The position numbers and the translations under genes were made by a program. DNA of 64,000 nucleotides from Murdochiella sp. Marseille-P8839 (GTDB taxonomy: Bacteria; Bacillota; Clostridia; Tissierellales; Peptoniphilaceae), in assembly GCA_019753405.1 (NCBI GenBank), contig JAIKLF010000001.1, positions 500,789 to 564,788 of the forward strand. Direction: 5' to 3'. Positions 25,316-35,018 of the stretch are shown piece after piece. Under the pieces are notes generated by a model. It was not told where the DNA came from. It worked only from the letters and a program-made list of their open reading frames with translations, and searched no databases. The first letter of the stretch is position 1; each line of letters begins with the position of its first letter.

Positions 25316-27415
25316 TCAGCGACGAGGGAGCAGCGCCTTACGGGAAAGATTGATGCGACCTTTGTCGTCAATTTCAATAACTTTGACTTTGACCTTATCG
25401 CCAATTTCAACGACATCTTCCACCTTTTCCACGCGCTCATTGGCCAGCTTGGAAATATGGATCATGCCCTCTTTATTGCCGCCCAAATCGACAAAGGCGC
25501 CAAACTTCATAATGCGTGCTACCGTTCCTTCATACACATCGCCCACTTCAACGTCGCGAATAATATCCAGAATCATCTGTTTTGCTTTTTCGCCGCTTTC
25601 TCCATCGGGGGAGGTGATGGTAATGTGACCGTCATCTTCGGTATCAATTACCGCGCCGGTAGCCTCTACAATACCGTTAATGGTCTTTCCGCCTTTTCCG
25701 ATGACTTCCCGAATCTTCTCGGGATCAATGTCCAGAGCCAGGATGCGCGGAGCATATTTTGAAAGCTCCTTACGCGGTTCGGCAATGCAGTCGGTGAGAA
25801 CCGTCAAAATTTCCGCACGTGCTTTTTTCGCCTGCGCAAGCGCAATTTCCATAACTTGTTTATCGATTCCCTCGATTTTGATATCCATCTGCAAGGCGGT
25901 GATGCCGTCCTTGGTGCCGGCAACCTTAAAGTCCATGTCGCCCAAATGATCCTCAAGTCCTTGAATATCGGTGAGAATGGACATATGTTCGCCCTCTTTA
26001 ATCAGGCCCATGGCAATGCCGGCTACCGGCTTTTTAATGGGTACACCGGCATCCATCAAAGAAAGCGTGGAGCCGCAGATCGATGCTTGGGAACTGGATC
26101 CGTTGGAACTGAGAACCTCGGAGACCACACGAATGGTATACGGGAAGGTTGTGGAATCGGGAAGAACCGGTAGAAGCGCGCGCTCCGCCAAATAGCCATG
26201 ACCGATCTCACGGCGTCCGGGCGAACGCAACGGTTTTGTGTCCCCTACGCTAAACGGCGGGAAATTGTATTGATGGAAATAGCTCTTCACCACTTCCTCC
26301 TGATGGAGGCCGTCAATGTAGAGCACATCGCGCGGACCGCCAAGAGTAACCACGGAAAGTACCTGCGTCTGGCCGCGCTTGAAGAGCCCCGATCCGTGCG
26401 CACGCGGAAGCAGACCGCATTCGGCGCTCAACGGACGAATTTCATCCATGGCGCGTCCATCCGCACGCACCTTATCTTCGGTGATAAGACGGCGAACTTC
26501 ATTGCGCACGATTTCTTCCATAATTGCATCGATATCGTTGCGAATACTCGGGAAGATATCCGCATCGGCAGCTTCAAAAAGCTCAAAGGTTTCTTTTTTG
26601 ATATCCGCAATGCCGTCTTCGCGAATGGTCTTGTTGTCGGAACGCAGCGCCTGAATCAGACGCTCTTTGGAAAACGCCTCAACACGTTCACGTAGCTGCG
26701 CATCCGGTTCATGTTTGACAAATTCAAATTTAGATTTGCCTTCTTCCGCCGCGATTTTCTTAAAAAAGCGGCAAATCGACTGAATTTCTTTATGACCGAA
26801 CAGAATGGCGTCGAGCATCTGCTCTTCGGAAAGCTCATTCGCGCCGGCTTCAACCATCATAATGGCTTCTTCCGTTCCCGAAACGGTCAAATTCAGCTCG
26901 GAATGTTCCATTTGTTCTTCGGAGGGGTTGATGACGTATTCTCCGTTCACATAGCCGACAATAACCGCACCGGTCGGTCCGTCGAAGGGAATATCCGAAA
27001 GGGACAAAGCTAAGGAAGAACCGTTCATGGCTAAAATTTCCGGCGGATCATCCGGAGATACGGAAAGGACGGTCGCAATCACCTGCACATCGTTCTTAAA
27101 TCCTTCCGGGAACAGCGGGCGAATCGGACGATCCATTTGACGCGCATTAAGCGTTGCTTCCATAGAACCGCGCCCTTCGCGTTTAATGTAGCCGCCAGGA
27201 ATGCGACCCACCGCATAGAGTTTTTCCTGATACTCACAAGTCAGCGGAAAAAAATCCTGTCCTTCGCGAACATTGCGATTCATGACCGCCGTCGTTAAAA
27301 CGATGCTGTCTCCTGCGCGTAAAATACATTCTCCGTTTGCCTGTTCCGCCACTTTGCCGATCGTGACATGAAAGGCATTGTTCGTTACCTCTGAACGGTA
27401 ATCGAATTCTCTCAT
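25316..27415 (-). CDS. pnp: Polyribonucleotide nucleotidyltransferase (PNPase)
   Basis: A 699-residue 3'-5' phosphorolytic exoribonuclease. Two RNase PH-like domains (about 10-215 and 310-540) flank an all-helical linker. The catalytic metal site is seen in FKVAGTKDGITALQMDIK. A KH domain (IREVIGKGGKTINGIVEATG, about 560-610) and an S1 domain (VGDVYEGTVARIMKFGAFVD, about 625-690) complete it. Length is normal. It follows rpsO with a strong terminator in between. Its upstream region carries a TATACT -10 and a small hairpin in the leader, reminiscent of autoregulated pnp leaders in other bacteria, but that link is inference. Confidence 0.98.
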   Translation of the reverse strand: MREFDYRSEVTNNAFHVTIGKVAEQANGECILRAGDSIVLTTAVMNRNVREGQDFFPLTCEYQEKLYAVGRIPGGYIKREGRGSMEATLNARQMDRPIRPLFPEGFKNDVQVIATVLSVSPDDPPEILAMNGSSLALSLSDIPFDGPTGAVIVGYVNGEYVINPSEEQMEHSELNLTVSGTEEAIMMVEAGANELSEEQMLDAILFGHKEIQSICRFFKKIAAEEGKSKFEFVKHEPDAQLRERVEAFSKERLIQALRSDNKTIREDGIADIKKETFELFEAADADIFPSIRNDIDAIMEEIVRNEVRRLITEDKVRADGRAMDEIRPLSAECGLLPRAHGSGLFKRGQTQVLSVVTLGGPRDVLYIDGLHQEEVVKSYFHQYNFPPFSVGDTKPLRSPGRREIGHGYLAERALLPVLPDSTTFPYTIRVVSEVLSSNGSSSQASICGSTLSLMDAGVPIKKPVAGIAMGLIKEGEHMSILTDIQGLEDHLGDMDFKVAGTKDGITALQMDIKIEGIDKQVMEIALAQAKKARAEILTVLTDCIAEPRKELSKYAPRILALDIDPEKIREVIGKGGKTINGIVEATGAVIDTEDDGHITITSPDGESGEKAKQMILDIIRDVEVGDVYEGTVARIMKFGAFVDLGGNKEGMIHISKLANERVEKVEDVVEIGDKVKVKVIEIDDKGRINLSRKALLPRR

Positions 27416-27595
27416 TCTTTCCTCCTCTTAATTTAGATGAACACTCACCCTTCGTCTGCGACGAGGTTGTTCGGGCTTTTCATACACCTGATCAGTATAT
27501 CAAATTGCACGCAGGGACGCGAATTTCCGGTTAAAATTTTTCCTCATCTTTCACTGGACTAATCACTTTTTGAAATTAAAATACGTGAAAAATAT

Positions 27596-27628
27596 AAAAA
27601 GCCTCGCCCACCGAAAAGGTGGGCGAGG
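27596..27628 (-). terminator. Strong terminator of rpsO
   Basis: An 11-bp perfect stem (CCTCGCCCACC/GGTGGGCGAGG) with a 5-nt loop, followed on the minus strand by CTTTTTAT. It lies 25 bp after the rpsO stop codon. Confidence 0.93.
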
Positions 27629-27653
27629 ACATTCGCGAAAAGATTCCGTCTCA

Positions 27654-27920
27654 TTAACCGCGCAAGTTCAAGCGGGCAATGAGATCACGATAGCGCTCGA
27701 TATCGAGCTTGTAAAGATAGTTCAACAGACCACGGCGCTGACCGATGAGCATATAAAGTCCGCGACGGGAATGGTTATCGTTCGCATGACTTTTAAGGTG
27801 CTCCGTCAATTCCGCAATGCGATAGCTCAACAGAGCAATCTGCACTTCCGGTGAACCGGTGTCCTTTTCATTTTTGCCGTATTCTTTGATGATTTCCGCT
27901 TTTTTTTCTTTTGTCAGCAT
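27654..27920 (-). CDS. rpsO: 30S ribosomal protein S15
   Basis: An 88-residue primary-binding protein of the 30S platform. The family signature is seen in [24 protein letters not shown] split around the conserved histidines, followed by [20 protein letters not shown] and [13 protein letters not shown]. The start at 27920 ([10 protein letters not shown]) gives the standard length and has an AAGGAAGAGGAG site. An open frame extending upstream to 28154 overlaps ribF and is not coding. It has its own promoter, a structured leader and a strong terminator, so it is probably also expressed as a single-gene unit. Confidence 0.98.
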   Translation of the reverse strand: MLTKEKKAEIIKEYGKNEKDTGSPEVQIALLSYRIAELTEHLKSHANDNHSRRGLYMLIGQRRGLLNYLYKLDIERYRDLIARLNLRG

Positions 27921-27992
27921 CTCCTCTTCCTTTCGTTCGCTGCTTTCTAAGAGAGGGTCGGAGTACCGTTCTCCGAGAAAGAGTACTTGTCT

Positions 27993-28021
27993 ACTATACT
28001 CGGTTTGCATTGAAAATGCAA
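27993..28021 (-). promoter_or_regulatory. Promoter of rpsO
   Basis: TTGCAT (28021-28016) and TATAGT (27998-27993) are spaced by 17 bp. The roughly 65-nt leader that follows contains CGGAG/CTCCG (hairpin around GAACGGTA-type loop) next to the GTACTC repeats, which could host S15 autoregulation as in other bacteria. That function is inference. Confidence 0.7.
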
Positions 28022-28035
28022 CAGTTAATTCCTTT

Positions 28036-28986
28036 TCACCTCGTGGGATGTTCCTTCTCCCATTCCTTTGCCCAGGCACGCAACAGCTTTTCATCCTTTT
28101 GCATCTGTTTTGTAAGCTGTAACGGGTCGGAAAAACGAATATTCTTTCGCTCAAATCGCAAAAAAGATAGGCTCATCGGCATTCCATAGATGTTTTCCGC
28201 AAAATCGAAAAAATAGGTTTCTATGCGAATTTCTGTACCGTCTTGAAACGTGGGATTCGTTCCCACCGACGTCATGCCGAAGCGTTCTTGCCCGGAAAAT
28301 ACGCCTTTTGTGAGATAAACGCCTTCATGCGGGATAAGGTAAGGAAAGGAAATTCCCAGATTGGCGGTAGCAAAGCCCAGTCCGTGACCGCGTCGCGATC
28401 CATGTACGACTTTTCCGGAAAGCGTGTACGGCGAACCGAGCATGGCATTTGCCCGTTCAATCTCGCCGCTGAGAATCGCTTCACGAATGCGTGTGGAACT
28501 GATGCGTTCTCCTTCGTACTGCACATCGTTTACTACGGTTACGCGAAACAGTCCTTCCTTTTCCGCTTCCAAAAGGTCGGCAACGGAACCGGCAGCATGG
28601 GCGCCGAAGCGATAGTCCTCGCCCACCACCACATGACGCACCTGAAAATCACGATGCAGAATGTCGCGCATAAAAACGTCCTTTGTCTGTGCGGCAAAAG
28701 CGGCATCAAACGTGCAAAGAATAATGGTCTCGATACCGCAGGTACGAAGGCGTTCCGTTTTATCCTCGACCTGCATCAAATACCGTTTTGTATCTTTCGC
28801 CAGTAACGAGGACGTGTGATTTTTAAAGAGCAACACTGCCGCCGATAACCCACGTTTATCAGCAATGGCTTTTGCCGTAGCCAATAATTTTTGGTGCCCA
28901 CAATGCACACCGTCAAAATTTCCCAATGCGATCACGCTCGGCAATTCTTGTCGAAATCCGCTCTGATCGTAATCCAATAGTCTCAT
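28036..28986 (-). CDS. ribF: Bifunctional riboflavin kinase/FAD synthetase
   Basis: A 316-residue enzyme that converts riboflavin to FMN and then FAD. The N-terminal nucleotidyltransferase domain shows [16 protein letters not shown] (about 21-36) and the later SSTRIREAI. The C-terminal flavokinase domain shows [15 protein letters not shown], then NPTF and [10 protein letters not shown]. Length fits the family. It lies between truB and rpsO in the rimP-to-rpsO order common in Bacillota. No FMN riboswitch is visible, consistent with constitutive expression in the translation operon. Confidence 0.97.
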   Translation of the reverse strand: MRLLDYDQSGFRQELPSVIALGNFDGVHCGHQKLLATAKAIADKRGLSAAVLLFKNHTSSLLAKDTKRYLMQVEDKTERLRTCGIETIILCTFDAAFAAQTKDVFMRDILHRDFQVRHVVVGEDYRFGAHAAGSVADLLEAEKEGLFRVTVVNDVQYEGERISSTRIREAILSGEIERANAMLGSPYTLSGKVVHGSRRGHGLGFATANLGISFPYLIPHEGVYLTKGVFSGQERFGMTSVGTNPTFQDGTEIRIETYFFDFAENIYGMPMSLSFLRFERKNIRFSDPLQLTKQMQKDEKLLRAWAKEWEKEHPTR

Positions 28987-29008
28987 CTTGTCCTATCCGT
29001 TTCACGCG

Positions 29009-29947
29009 CTATTCGGCGAGCATCTTCTTCATCTTCAACCGTTCCTGACAACGGTGTCCAATACCCAAAAAACGGGAGCCTTCATAAACACGCACCAATT
29101 CCTTCTCTCCGTCGGGAAGCTTAAAAAGCGCATTCGTTGAAGAACCCGAAAAATTTTCTTTTTCTTCGGTAGACAAGTCGCCCTCACGAAGAAGTACAAC
29201 CTGCCCCTGCGAGACGCGCCAACTCTGTTGAGGAGTAAGCACGACTTTTGCAAATTGAGGAAGCGCCAAATCCGCAGGCAACAAACAAGCTTCCGCTTCT
29301 GCGCATGTCATTGCTTTAATCGATGAGATCCTTATGGCGTCCTTTGCGGTAAATGAACCGACCTTGGTGCGCTCCAATGCCGTCATTGTCGCATACGTTC
29401 CCAATGCACGACCTAAATCCGCTATGAGCTGACGAATATACGTGCCTTTGGAACATCGACAGCGAAAAACGGCACCATCTTTCAGCTTCTTTTCCAATGT
29501 TAGAGACGAAACCGTGACGGAGCGCATAGGGCGCGTGACGGGCAAACCCTTTCGGGCATATTCATATAGTTTTTTTCCGTTCACTTTCACGGCACTATAC
29601 AGGGGTGTTTGCTGCTGAAAAGAGCCAACAAAGCGGGCGGCTCCCGAAAGCAGCTCCTCTTCGCTAATTATCGTTTTTTCACTTTGCCGAAGAACTGTCC
29701 CCGTAGAATCCAGCGTGTCGGTTTCTTCGCCGAAACGCATCGTAAAGACGTATTCCTTTTCACCCTCATCGAAATATTCGTTAAGACGTGTCGCTTTGCC
29801 TACAAGAACAGGCAAAACACCGGTCGCCATGGGATCAAGGGTGCCGATGTGACCGACACGGCGCACCTGCAACACACGGCGAACGATCGCCACAACATCA
29901 AACGACGTCATATCGGCTTCTTTATAGACGTTAAGAATGCCGATCAT
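29009..29947 (-). CDS. truB: tRNA pseudouridine(55) synthase
   Basis: A 312-residue enzyme that makes the universal pseudouridine 55 in the tRNA T-loop. The catalytic aspartate is in VGHIGTLDPMATGVLPVLVG (about 33-52). The TPLYSAVKVNGKKLYEYARKG-type motif (shortened here) and SKGTYIRQLIADLGRALG are also present. A C-terminal PUA-like region follows. The start overlaps the nrnA stop by 4 bp, so it is coupled to it. ribF follows after 22 bp. Confidence 0.97.
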   Translation of the reverse strand: MIGILNVYKEADMTSFDVVAIVRRVLQVRRVGHIGTLDPMATGVLPVLVGKATRLNEYFDEGEKEYVFTMRFGEETDTLDSTGTVLRQSEKTIISEEELLSGAARFVGSFQQQTPLYSAVKVNGKKLYEYARKGLPVTRPMRSVTVSSLTLEKKLKDGAVFRCRCSKGTYIRQLIADLGRALGTYATMTALERTKVGSFTAKDAIRISSIKAMTCAEAEACLLPADLALPQFAKVVLTPQQSWRVSQGQVVLLREGDLSTEEKENFSGSSTNALFKLPDGEKELVRVYEGSRFLGIGHRCQERLKMKKMLAE

Positions 29948-30903
29948 GGACGATCAAGTCCTTCTAACACGCTACGTAGTAAGGGGAAAACGTCTTTGTT
30001 CTCTCCCTCAATGGTTGCCCCCGCCGCCTTGGTATGTCCGCCGCCACCGAAAGATTCGGCAATCTTCGCCACGTTTACCTTTTCTTTGGAGCGAAAACTC
30101 ACCTTCTGTACGTCCTGTTTTTGCTCTTTAAGAATGACAGCAACTTCTACGCCCTGTAAATTGCGCAATGTGTCCACGACACCTTCCGCTTCGGGCATAG
30201 CGAGTCCGTACTTTGCGATGAGCTCCTGCGTAATATTGGCAAGCATGACGCGCCCATCGTGAAGGGAAAGCGCCTGCTCAACCACCGCGCCTTCAAAAGC
30301 GATACGCTTCGGATTCTCATTTTGATACTCATGAAAATAGACGCGTTTCGCATCTGCTCCGCAATCGAGCAACCTGGCTGCCAGACGATGCGTACGCGCA
30401 CCGGACGTATCATACAGGAATCGATTGGAATCGGTAGTAATCCCCGCATAGAAGGCGGTAGCCGCATCCGCAGAAATCGTCCAGCCGTTCTCCAGCAGAA
30501 AGGCGGCGATGATTTCACAAGTCGATGACGCTTTCGGATCCAGAATGGCATAATCACAGCGTCCGTCATTGGTCAAATGGTGGTCGAAATTAATGCTGTG
30601 CCTGCTGTTCGCCAGAGCGATTTGCGCCCGTCCCAGTCGCGTCGTATCTCCGAGATCGACACGTATAAAGAGGTCGTAGTTACGCTTTTCATCCACCGGA
30701 CGTAGGGCAGCAAACGCCGGCAGATAGGAAAAATGGGAAATTTGTTCCTCCGCCAGCATATCTACCGTTTTTCCTGCTTCCGACAAAACGAGCCCGAGGC
30801 CTAAGACGGAGGCATAGCTGTCCCCATCCGGATTGACGTGACCGGAAATGGCCACCGTTTGAGCATCACGCAACAGACGATTTGCCTTCTCCTGTTCGGT
30901 CAT
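29944..30903 (-). CDS. nrnA: DHH-family nanoRNase/pAp phosphatase
   Basis: A 319-residue DHH phosphoesterase. NrnA degrades 2-5 nt RNA oligomers and dephosphorylates 3'-phosphoadenosine 5'-phosphate in Bacillota. Metal motifs are visible: GHVNPDGDS (about 21-29), DLGDTTRLG, INFDHHLTNDG with the DHH signature (about 120), and the C-terminal DHHA1 loop FGGGGHTKAAGA. Length fits. It overlaps rbfA and truB by 4 bp on each side, which fixes it in the infB-rbfA-nrnA-truB operon. Confidence 0.95.
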   Translation of the reverse strand: MTEQEKANRLLRDAQTVAISGHVNPDGDSYASVLGLGLVLSEAGKTVDMLAEEQISHFSYLPAFAALRPVDEKRNYDLFIRVDLGDTTRLGRAQIALANSRHSINFDHHLTNDGRCDYAILDPKASSTCEIIAAFLLENGWTISADAATAFYAGITTDSNRFLYDTSGARTHRLAARLLDCGADAKRVYFHEYQNENPKRIAFEGAVVEQALSLHDGRVMLANITQELIAKYGLAMPEAEGVVDTLRNLQGVEVAVILKEQKQDVQKVSFRSKEKVNVAKIAESFGGGGHTKAAGATIEGENKDVFPLLRSVLEGLDRP

Positions 30904-31304
30904 GCTTCCTCCCCCGTCTGTGTATCTGCGTCACCTCTTGCTGCACGGCTTTCTTCATCCTTGCGCAAAGTGTCCGCAATCAGCTTATCCATATACATTC
31001 CATGTTCGATCGAGTCGTCCAAATGAAATCGAAGTTCCGGAATTTGACGCAGTTTGACATGATGCGCCAGATAATTCTTTAAAAACCCTTCCGCATTACG
31101 GAGTCCTTCAATCGTCTGGCGCTTATCCCAATCAGAGCCCATTACGCTGACATAAATGTCCGCATAGGACAGATCATTCGATACACGAACCTCCGACAAG
31201 GTGAGCACCGAAGCGATTTTCGGATCCTTCAGTGCAAAGAAGATGGCCTCCGACAGCGCTTTCTTGACTTCCTGAGAGATACGCCCCAAGCGTTTTTCAT
31301 TCAT
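30900..31304 (-). CDS. rbfA: Ribosome-binding factor A
   Basis: A 134-residue KH-like factor that helps late maturation of the 30S subunit (16S 5' end). The core pattern LGRISQEVKKALSEAI, VLTLSEVRVSNDLSYADIYV and the LRQIPELRFHLDDSIEHGM motif are typical. A short charged tail follows. It sits between infB (35 bp) and nrnA (4-bp overlap). Confidence 0.95.
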   Translation of the reverse strand: MNEKRLGRISQEVKKALSEAIFFALKDPKIASVLTLSEVRVSNDLSYADIYVSVMGSDWDKRQTIEGLRNAEGFLKNYLAHHVKLRQIPELRFHLDDSIEHGMYMDKLIADTLRKDEESRAARGDADTQTGEEA

Positions 31305-31339
31305 GGCGCCCTCACTTTCTTTTTTTGGCTAATCGACGC

Positions 31340-33562
31340 TTACTCTGCAGGCACTTCCACTTCATGGAAGCATTCCACCATGTCGCCGACTTTCACATCG
31401 TTATAGCGGTCAATACCGAGTCCGCCCTCAAATCCGGTCGCAATTTCCTTCACGTCATCCTTAAAGCGGCGTAAGGAGGAGATGGTCCCTTCATGAATAA
31501 CAACGTCATTGCGCAACAGGCGAACCCCGGCGTTACGAACAATCTTGCCTGAGGTGACATAGATGCCGGCAACGGTTCCGATGTTCGGCACCTTGAAGGT
31601 TTCACGAACCTCACAACGTCCAAGCACCTCTTCCTTGATTGTCGGCGAGAGCATGCCCTTGATGGCCTGTTCAATGTCTTCAATCGCGTCGTAAATTACA
31701 CGATAGGTGCGAATATCAATTTCATCGCGCTCCGCCTGACGAATAGCACCTTGGTTCGGACGGACATTAAAACCGATGATAATGGCATTGGAAGCCACCG
31801 CCAGCATAACGTCGCTTTCGCTGATGCCGCCGACCGCGCCGTGAATGATATTGACCTTGACTTCCTGATTGCCCAACTTAGCAAGCGATCCGGCAAGCGC
31901 GTCAATTGTTCCCTTCACGTCCGTTTTGACGATGAGATTGAGTTCCTTTAATCCTTCTTCCGAAATCTGCATATGCAGATCGTCCAGCGAAATATGGGTG
32001 GTTTTGTTTAGACGTTCATCTCGATTGCGCTGGGCAACCTTTTCGGCAAAGCTTCTGGCCACCTTTTCATCGGCCACCGCATAAATGGCATCCCCCGCTT
32101 CCGGAAGATCCGAAAGTCCGGTAATTTTGACCGGCATGGACGGACCGGCTTTATGCACTTTTTTGCCGTGCGAGTCAAACATCGAGCGAATATGGCCGCT
32201 TACCTGGCCGGACACAACATAATCCTTGTCGAAAAGCGTGCCGTTTTGCACAAGAACCGATGCCGTCGCTCCGCGTCCGCGTTCGATTTGCGATTCCAAT
32301 ACGACCCCTACCGCCGCGCGATGCGGATTCGCTTTGAGTTCTTCCATCTCGGCCACCATGACGACCATCTGCAGTAAATCTTCGATTCCGTCACCCGTTT
32401 TTGCAGAGAGCGGGATCATGATAATATCACCGCCCCATTCTTCCGCGACAAGGCCCTGTTCCGCCAATTCGGTCATCACGCGATTGGGATCCGCTCCCGG
32501 ACGATCCATTTTATTAATCGCAACAACGATGGGCACTTTCGCCGCTTTGGAGTGGTTAATCGCTTCAATTGTTTGCGGCATAACACCGTCATCTGCCGCA
32601 ACAACCAGAATAACGATATCCGTCGTCTGGGCACCTCGGCTACGCATTTGCGTAAACGCTTCATGGCCCGGCGTATCAATAAACGTGACCGGCTTACCAT
32701 CCACCATAGCTACCGACGCACCGATGTGCTGCGTGATACCGCCGGCTTCACCACGCGTAACGGCGGTTTTTCGGATCGCATCCAGAAGAGACGTTTTACC
32801 GTGGTCAACGTGACCCATCACGGTCACAACAGGCGGACGCGGTTTTAATTCGGAAGGATCATCCTGGATATTAAGAGGCTCAAAGATTTCATCGACATCC
32901 GAATCTTCGGGCTCGGTGATGAGCACATCAAATTTTTCCGCTACTTTAGATGCCGTCTCAAAAGTGATGGATTCATTAAGGCCGGCCATGATGCCCATTT
33001 TAATGAGTTCGGTAATGATCTCCATCGAGTTTTTGCGTATCGCCTTAGCAAAATCACCTACCGTAATTTCGGCGGGAATTTCAATAATGCTGTCCACATC
33101 ATCGGTCTCGATGGGACGCTGATCAACATTCTTCTCTTTTTTTACCGCTTTTTTGCGTCTACGGCGTGATGAAGCCGTTTCCTCTTTTTTTACTTCCGCC
33201 TCCATAACACGTGCCGGAACATGCTGCTTATCCTTTTTCTTTTTTTCCACGTGTGGCTTGCGAACAGGAACATCATCCTCCTCGTTTTGAGAACGGCGCT
33301 TGTCTTTTTTTGTTTCTTTTTTGGTTTCTTTCTTCGTCTCTTTCCCGGTTTCTTTCTTTGTTTCTGTTTTTGTCATCTTTGTCGATTTTGCACTTGGCTT
33401 GGCGCTCTTCTTGTTGGCAAAGAATGTGCGAATTCTCTCCACATCGCTGTCTTGAATGGCAGACATATGGGAAGGAAACTCCAGTGAAAATTCATTTTTC
33501 AAAAATTCCCGAAAGGGACCGGTCGGTTTTCCCAGTTCTTTTGCTAACTCGTATACTCTCAT
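31340..33562 (-). CDS. infB: Translation initiation factor IF-2
   Basis: A 740-residue GTPase that places initiator tRNA on the 30S subunit. The conserved N-terminal helix (MRVYELAKELGK) is followed by a lysine/glutamate/threonine-rich linker (about 50-150) containing a tandem KETKK-type repeat. The G domain carries TVMGHVDHGKTSLLDAIR (G1, about 247), DTPGHEAF (G3) and NKMDRP (G4). Domains II to IV follow, ending EVEVPAE. It lies between ylxR and rbfA. The L7Ae-like ylxQ gene that often sits between ylxR and infB is absent here. Confidence 0.98.
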   Translation of the reverse strand: MRVYELAKELGKPTGPFREFLKNEFSLEFPSHMSAIQDSDVERIRTFFANKKSAKPSAKSTKMTKTETKKETGKETKKETKKETKKDKRRSQNEEDDVPVRKPHVEKKKKDKQHVPARVMEAEVKKEETASSRRRRKKAVKKEKNVDQRPIETDDVDSIIEIPAEITVGDFAKAIRKNSMEIITELIKMGIMAGLNESITFETASKVAEKFDVLITEPEDSDVDEIFEPLNIQDDPSELKPRPPVVTVMGHVDHGKTSLLDAIRKTAVTRGEAGGITQHIGASVAMVDGKPVTFIDTPGHEAFTQMRSRGAQTTDIVILVVAADDGVMPQTIEAINHSKAAKVPIVVAINKMDRPGADPNRVMTELAEQGLVAEEWGGDIIMIPLSAKTGDGIEDLLQMVVMVAEMEELKANPHRAAVGVVLESQIERGRGATASVLVQNGTLFDKDYVVSGQVSGHIRSMFDSHGKKVHKAGPSMPVKITGLSDLPEAGDAIYAVADEKVARSFAEKVAQRNRDERLNKTTHISLDDLHMQISEEGLKELNLIVKTDVKGTIDALAGSLAKLGNQEVKVNIIHGAVGGISESDVMLAVASNAIIIGFNVRPNQGAIRQAERDEIDIRTYRVIYDAIEDIEQAIKGMLSPTIKEEVLGRCEVRETFKVPNIGTVAGIYVTSGKIVRNAGVRLLRNDVVIHEGTISSLRRFKDDVKEIATGFEGGLGIDRYNDVKVGDMVECFHEVEVPAE

Positions 33563-33564
33563 CT

Positions 33565-33831
33565 TTACCTCGATTCCTCAATCGATCGTTTCAGCTCTTC
33601 ATAAAAGGACTCTCCTATTTTTGTCTTTAACGCAGCTTTTAAACGATTCTTTTTCTCCGCTTTTTCGATACAGACGAGCGAGCGACAGATATAGGCGCCC
33701 CGTCCGTCCAATTTACCTGTTTTATCCACACATACTTCCCCGGAAGGCAGACGAACCGCGCGGAGAAGATCGGATTTCGGTTTTCGTTCCCCGCAGACCA
33801 CGCATTTGCGAAGCGGTTCTTTTTTAGGCAT
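33565..33831 (-). CDS. ylxR: YlxR-family RNA-binding protein
   Basis: An 88-residue basic protein of the YlxR (DUF448) family, encoded between nusA and infB in most Bacillota. The signature LRKCVVCGERKPKSDLLRAVR and the GRGAYICRS stretch are present. Family members bind nucleic acid and have been linked to RNase P and to global regulation; the exact role here is unknown. The start at 33831 has the family's usual N-terminus (MPKKEPLRKC) and overlaps the nusA stop by 8 bp. Confidence 0.93.
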   Translation of the reverse strand: MPKKEPLRKCVVCGERKPKSDLLRAVRLPSGEVCVDKTGKLDGRGAYICRSLVCIEKAEKKNRLKAALKTKIGESFYEELKRSIEESR

Positions 33832-34990
33832 CCTCGCCGCCTTCTGTCGAAAGAGCATCCTCGTGCTCTATCGACTCGGATTCTTTTTCTGTGGGAAGCG
33901 CAAACAGATCGAGCGGTTCTTCTCGGCTATCTTCTCCCTCAAAAGCTAAGGGATCAGCATCGTACTGCGACTGCCCTTTAATATCGATCTTCCAACCGGT
34001 CAAACGCGCAGCCAGGCGTACATTTTGCCCCTCTTTTCCAATGGCAAGCGAAAGCTGATCATCCGGCACAATGACTACCGCGGAATGATCCTCCTCATGG
34101 AGAATCACCTTGTTCACCGCTGATGGGCTCAACGCATTGGCGATAAATTGCTTGGAATCTTCGCTATAGATAATGATGTCCATTTTTTCGCCGATTAACT
34201 CATCCACAATGAGATTTACGCGATTCCCCTTATACCCGACACAGGCACCGATCGGATCAATGTTCGGATCGTGTGACCAAACGGCGATTTTCGTTCGTGA
34301 CCCGGCTTCGCGGGATACTGAATAAATATCCACTACACCATCGCTAATTTCCGGCACCTCCTGTTCAAAAAGGCGCGCGACCAGGTTAGGGTGGGCGCGA
34401 GAAAGAAGAATTTGCGGTCCGCGAGAAGAGATGCGGACATCACAAACATAGAGCTTAACCCGATCGCCGACATGCAGATGTTCGCCCGGAATCTGCTCTC
34501 TTTTTGTAATCACGCCTTCGGTCTTTCCCAGGTTGATATAGACATTATTGTTGTCAATGCGTTGTACCGTTCCGACAATCATTTCCTTCATGCGGTCAAT
34601 ATAGGCATCATATACGGCTTCGCGTTCAGCATCGCGAAGTTTCTGAATAATGATGTTTCGTGCCGTCTGGGCGGCAATGCGACCGAAGTTATCGGGTTGT
34701 ACCTCGATGCGAATACTGTCCCCCACCTGCACCTTGGGATAGCGCACAACCGCTTCTTCCAGGCGAATCTGTCGAATGGGATCTTCGACCTTTTCTACGA
34801 CTTCCCGCAGCTGATAGACATGAAAATCTCCAGTCATCGCATCGGCAACGACTTCCACATTGGTCTCATCTTGGAAATTTTTCTCGTAGCTTTTCTCCAA
34901 CGCTTTCGCCATCGCCTCTAATATGACCTCTTTTGAGATGCCCTTCGTATTCTGTAATTCATCCAGGGCTTGCAGTAACTCTTTGTTCAT
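33824..34990 (-). CDS. nusA: Transcription termination/antitermination factor NusA
   Basis: A 388-residue factor that binds RNA polymerase and modulates pausing and termination. The N-terminal polymerase-binding domain (about 1-125) is followed by S1 (about 135-200) and two KH domains (about 205-345) with DPIGACVGYKGNRVNLIVDEL and SLAIGKEGQNVRLAARLTGW. An acidic tail of about 40 residues follows, ending STEGGEDA. It lacks the acidic repeats of the enterobacterial protein, as is normal for Bacillota. It lies between rimP (28 bp) and ylxR. A promoter plus terminator-like hairpin precede rimP, so NusA may regulate its own operon. Confidence 0.97.
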   Translation of the reverse strand: MNKELLQALDELQNTKGISKEVILEAMAKALEKSYEKNFQDETNVEVVADAMTGDFHVYQLREVVEKVEDPIRQIRLEEAVVRYPKVQVGDSIRIEVQPDNFGRIAAQTARNIIIQKLRDAEREAVYDAYIDRMKEMIVGTVQRIDNNNVYINLGKTEGVITKREQIPGEHLHVGDRVKLYVCDVRISSRGPQILLSRAHPNLVARLFEQEVPEISDGVVDIYSVSREAGSRTKIAVWSHDPNIDPIGACVGYKGNRVNLIVDELIGEKMDIIIYSEDSKQFIANALSPSAVNKVILHEEDHSAVVIVPDDQLSLAIGKEGQNVRLAARLTGWKIDIKGQSQYDADPLAFEGEDSREEPLDLFALPTEKESESIEHEDALSTEGGEDA

Positions 34991-35018
34991 GTACCTTCTC
35001 TTCCCTCCTTACTATTCT

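Noticed and set aside
24926-25762. 278-residue plus-strand open frame
   Set aside because: It spans antisense ftsK, the pnp terminator and antisense pnp, so it cannot be one gene.
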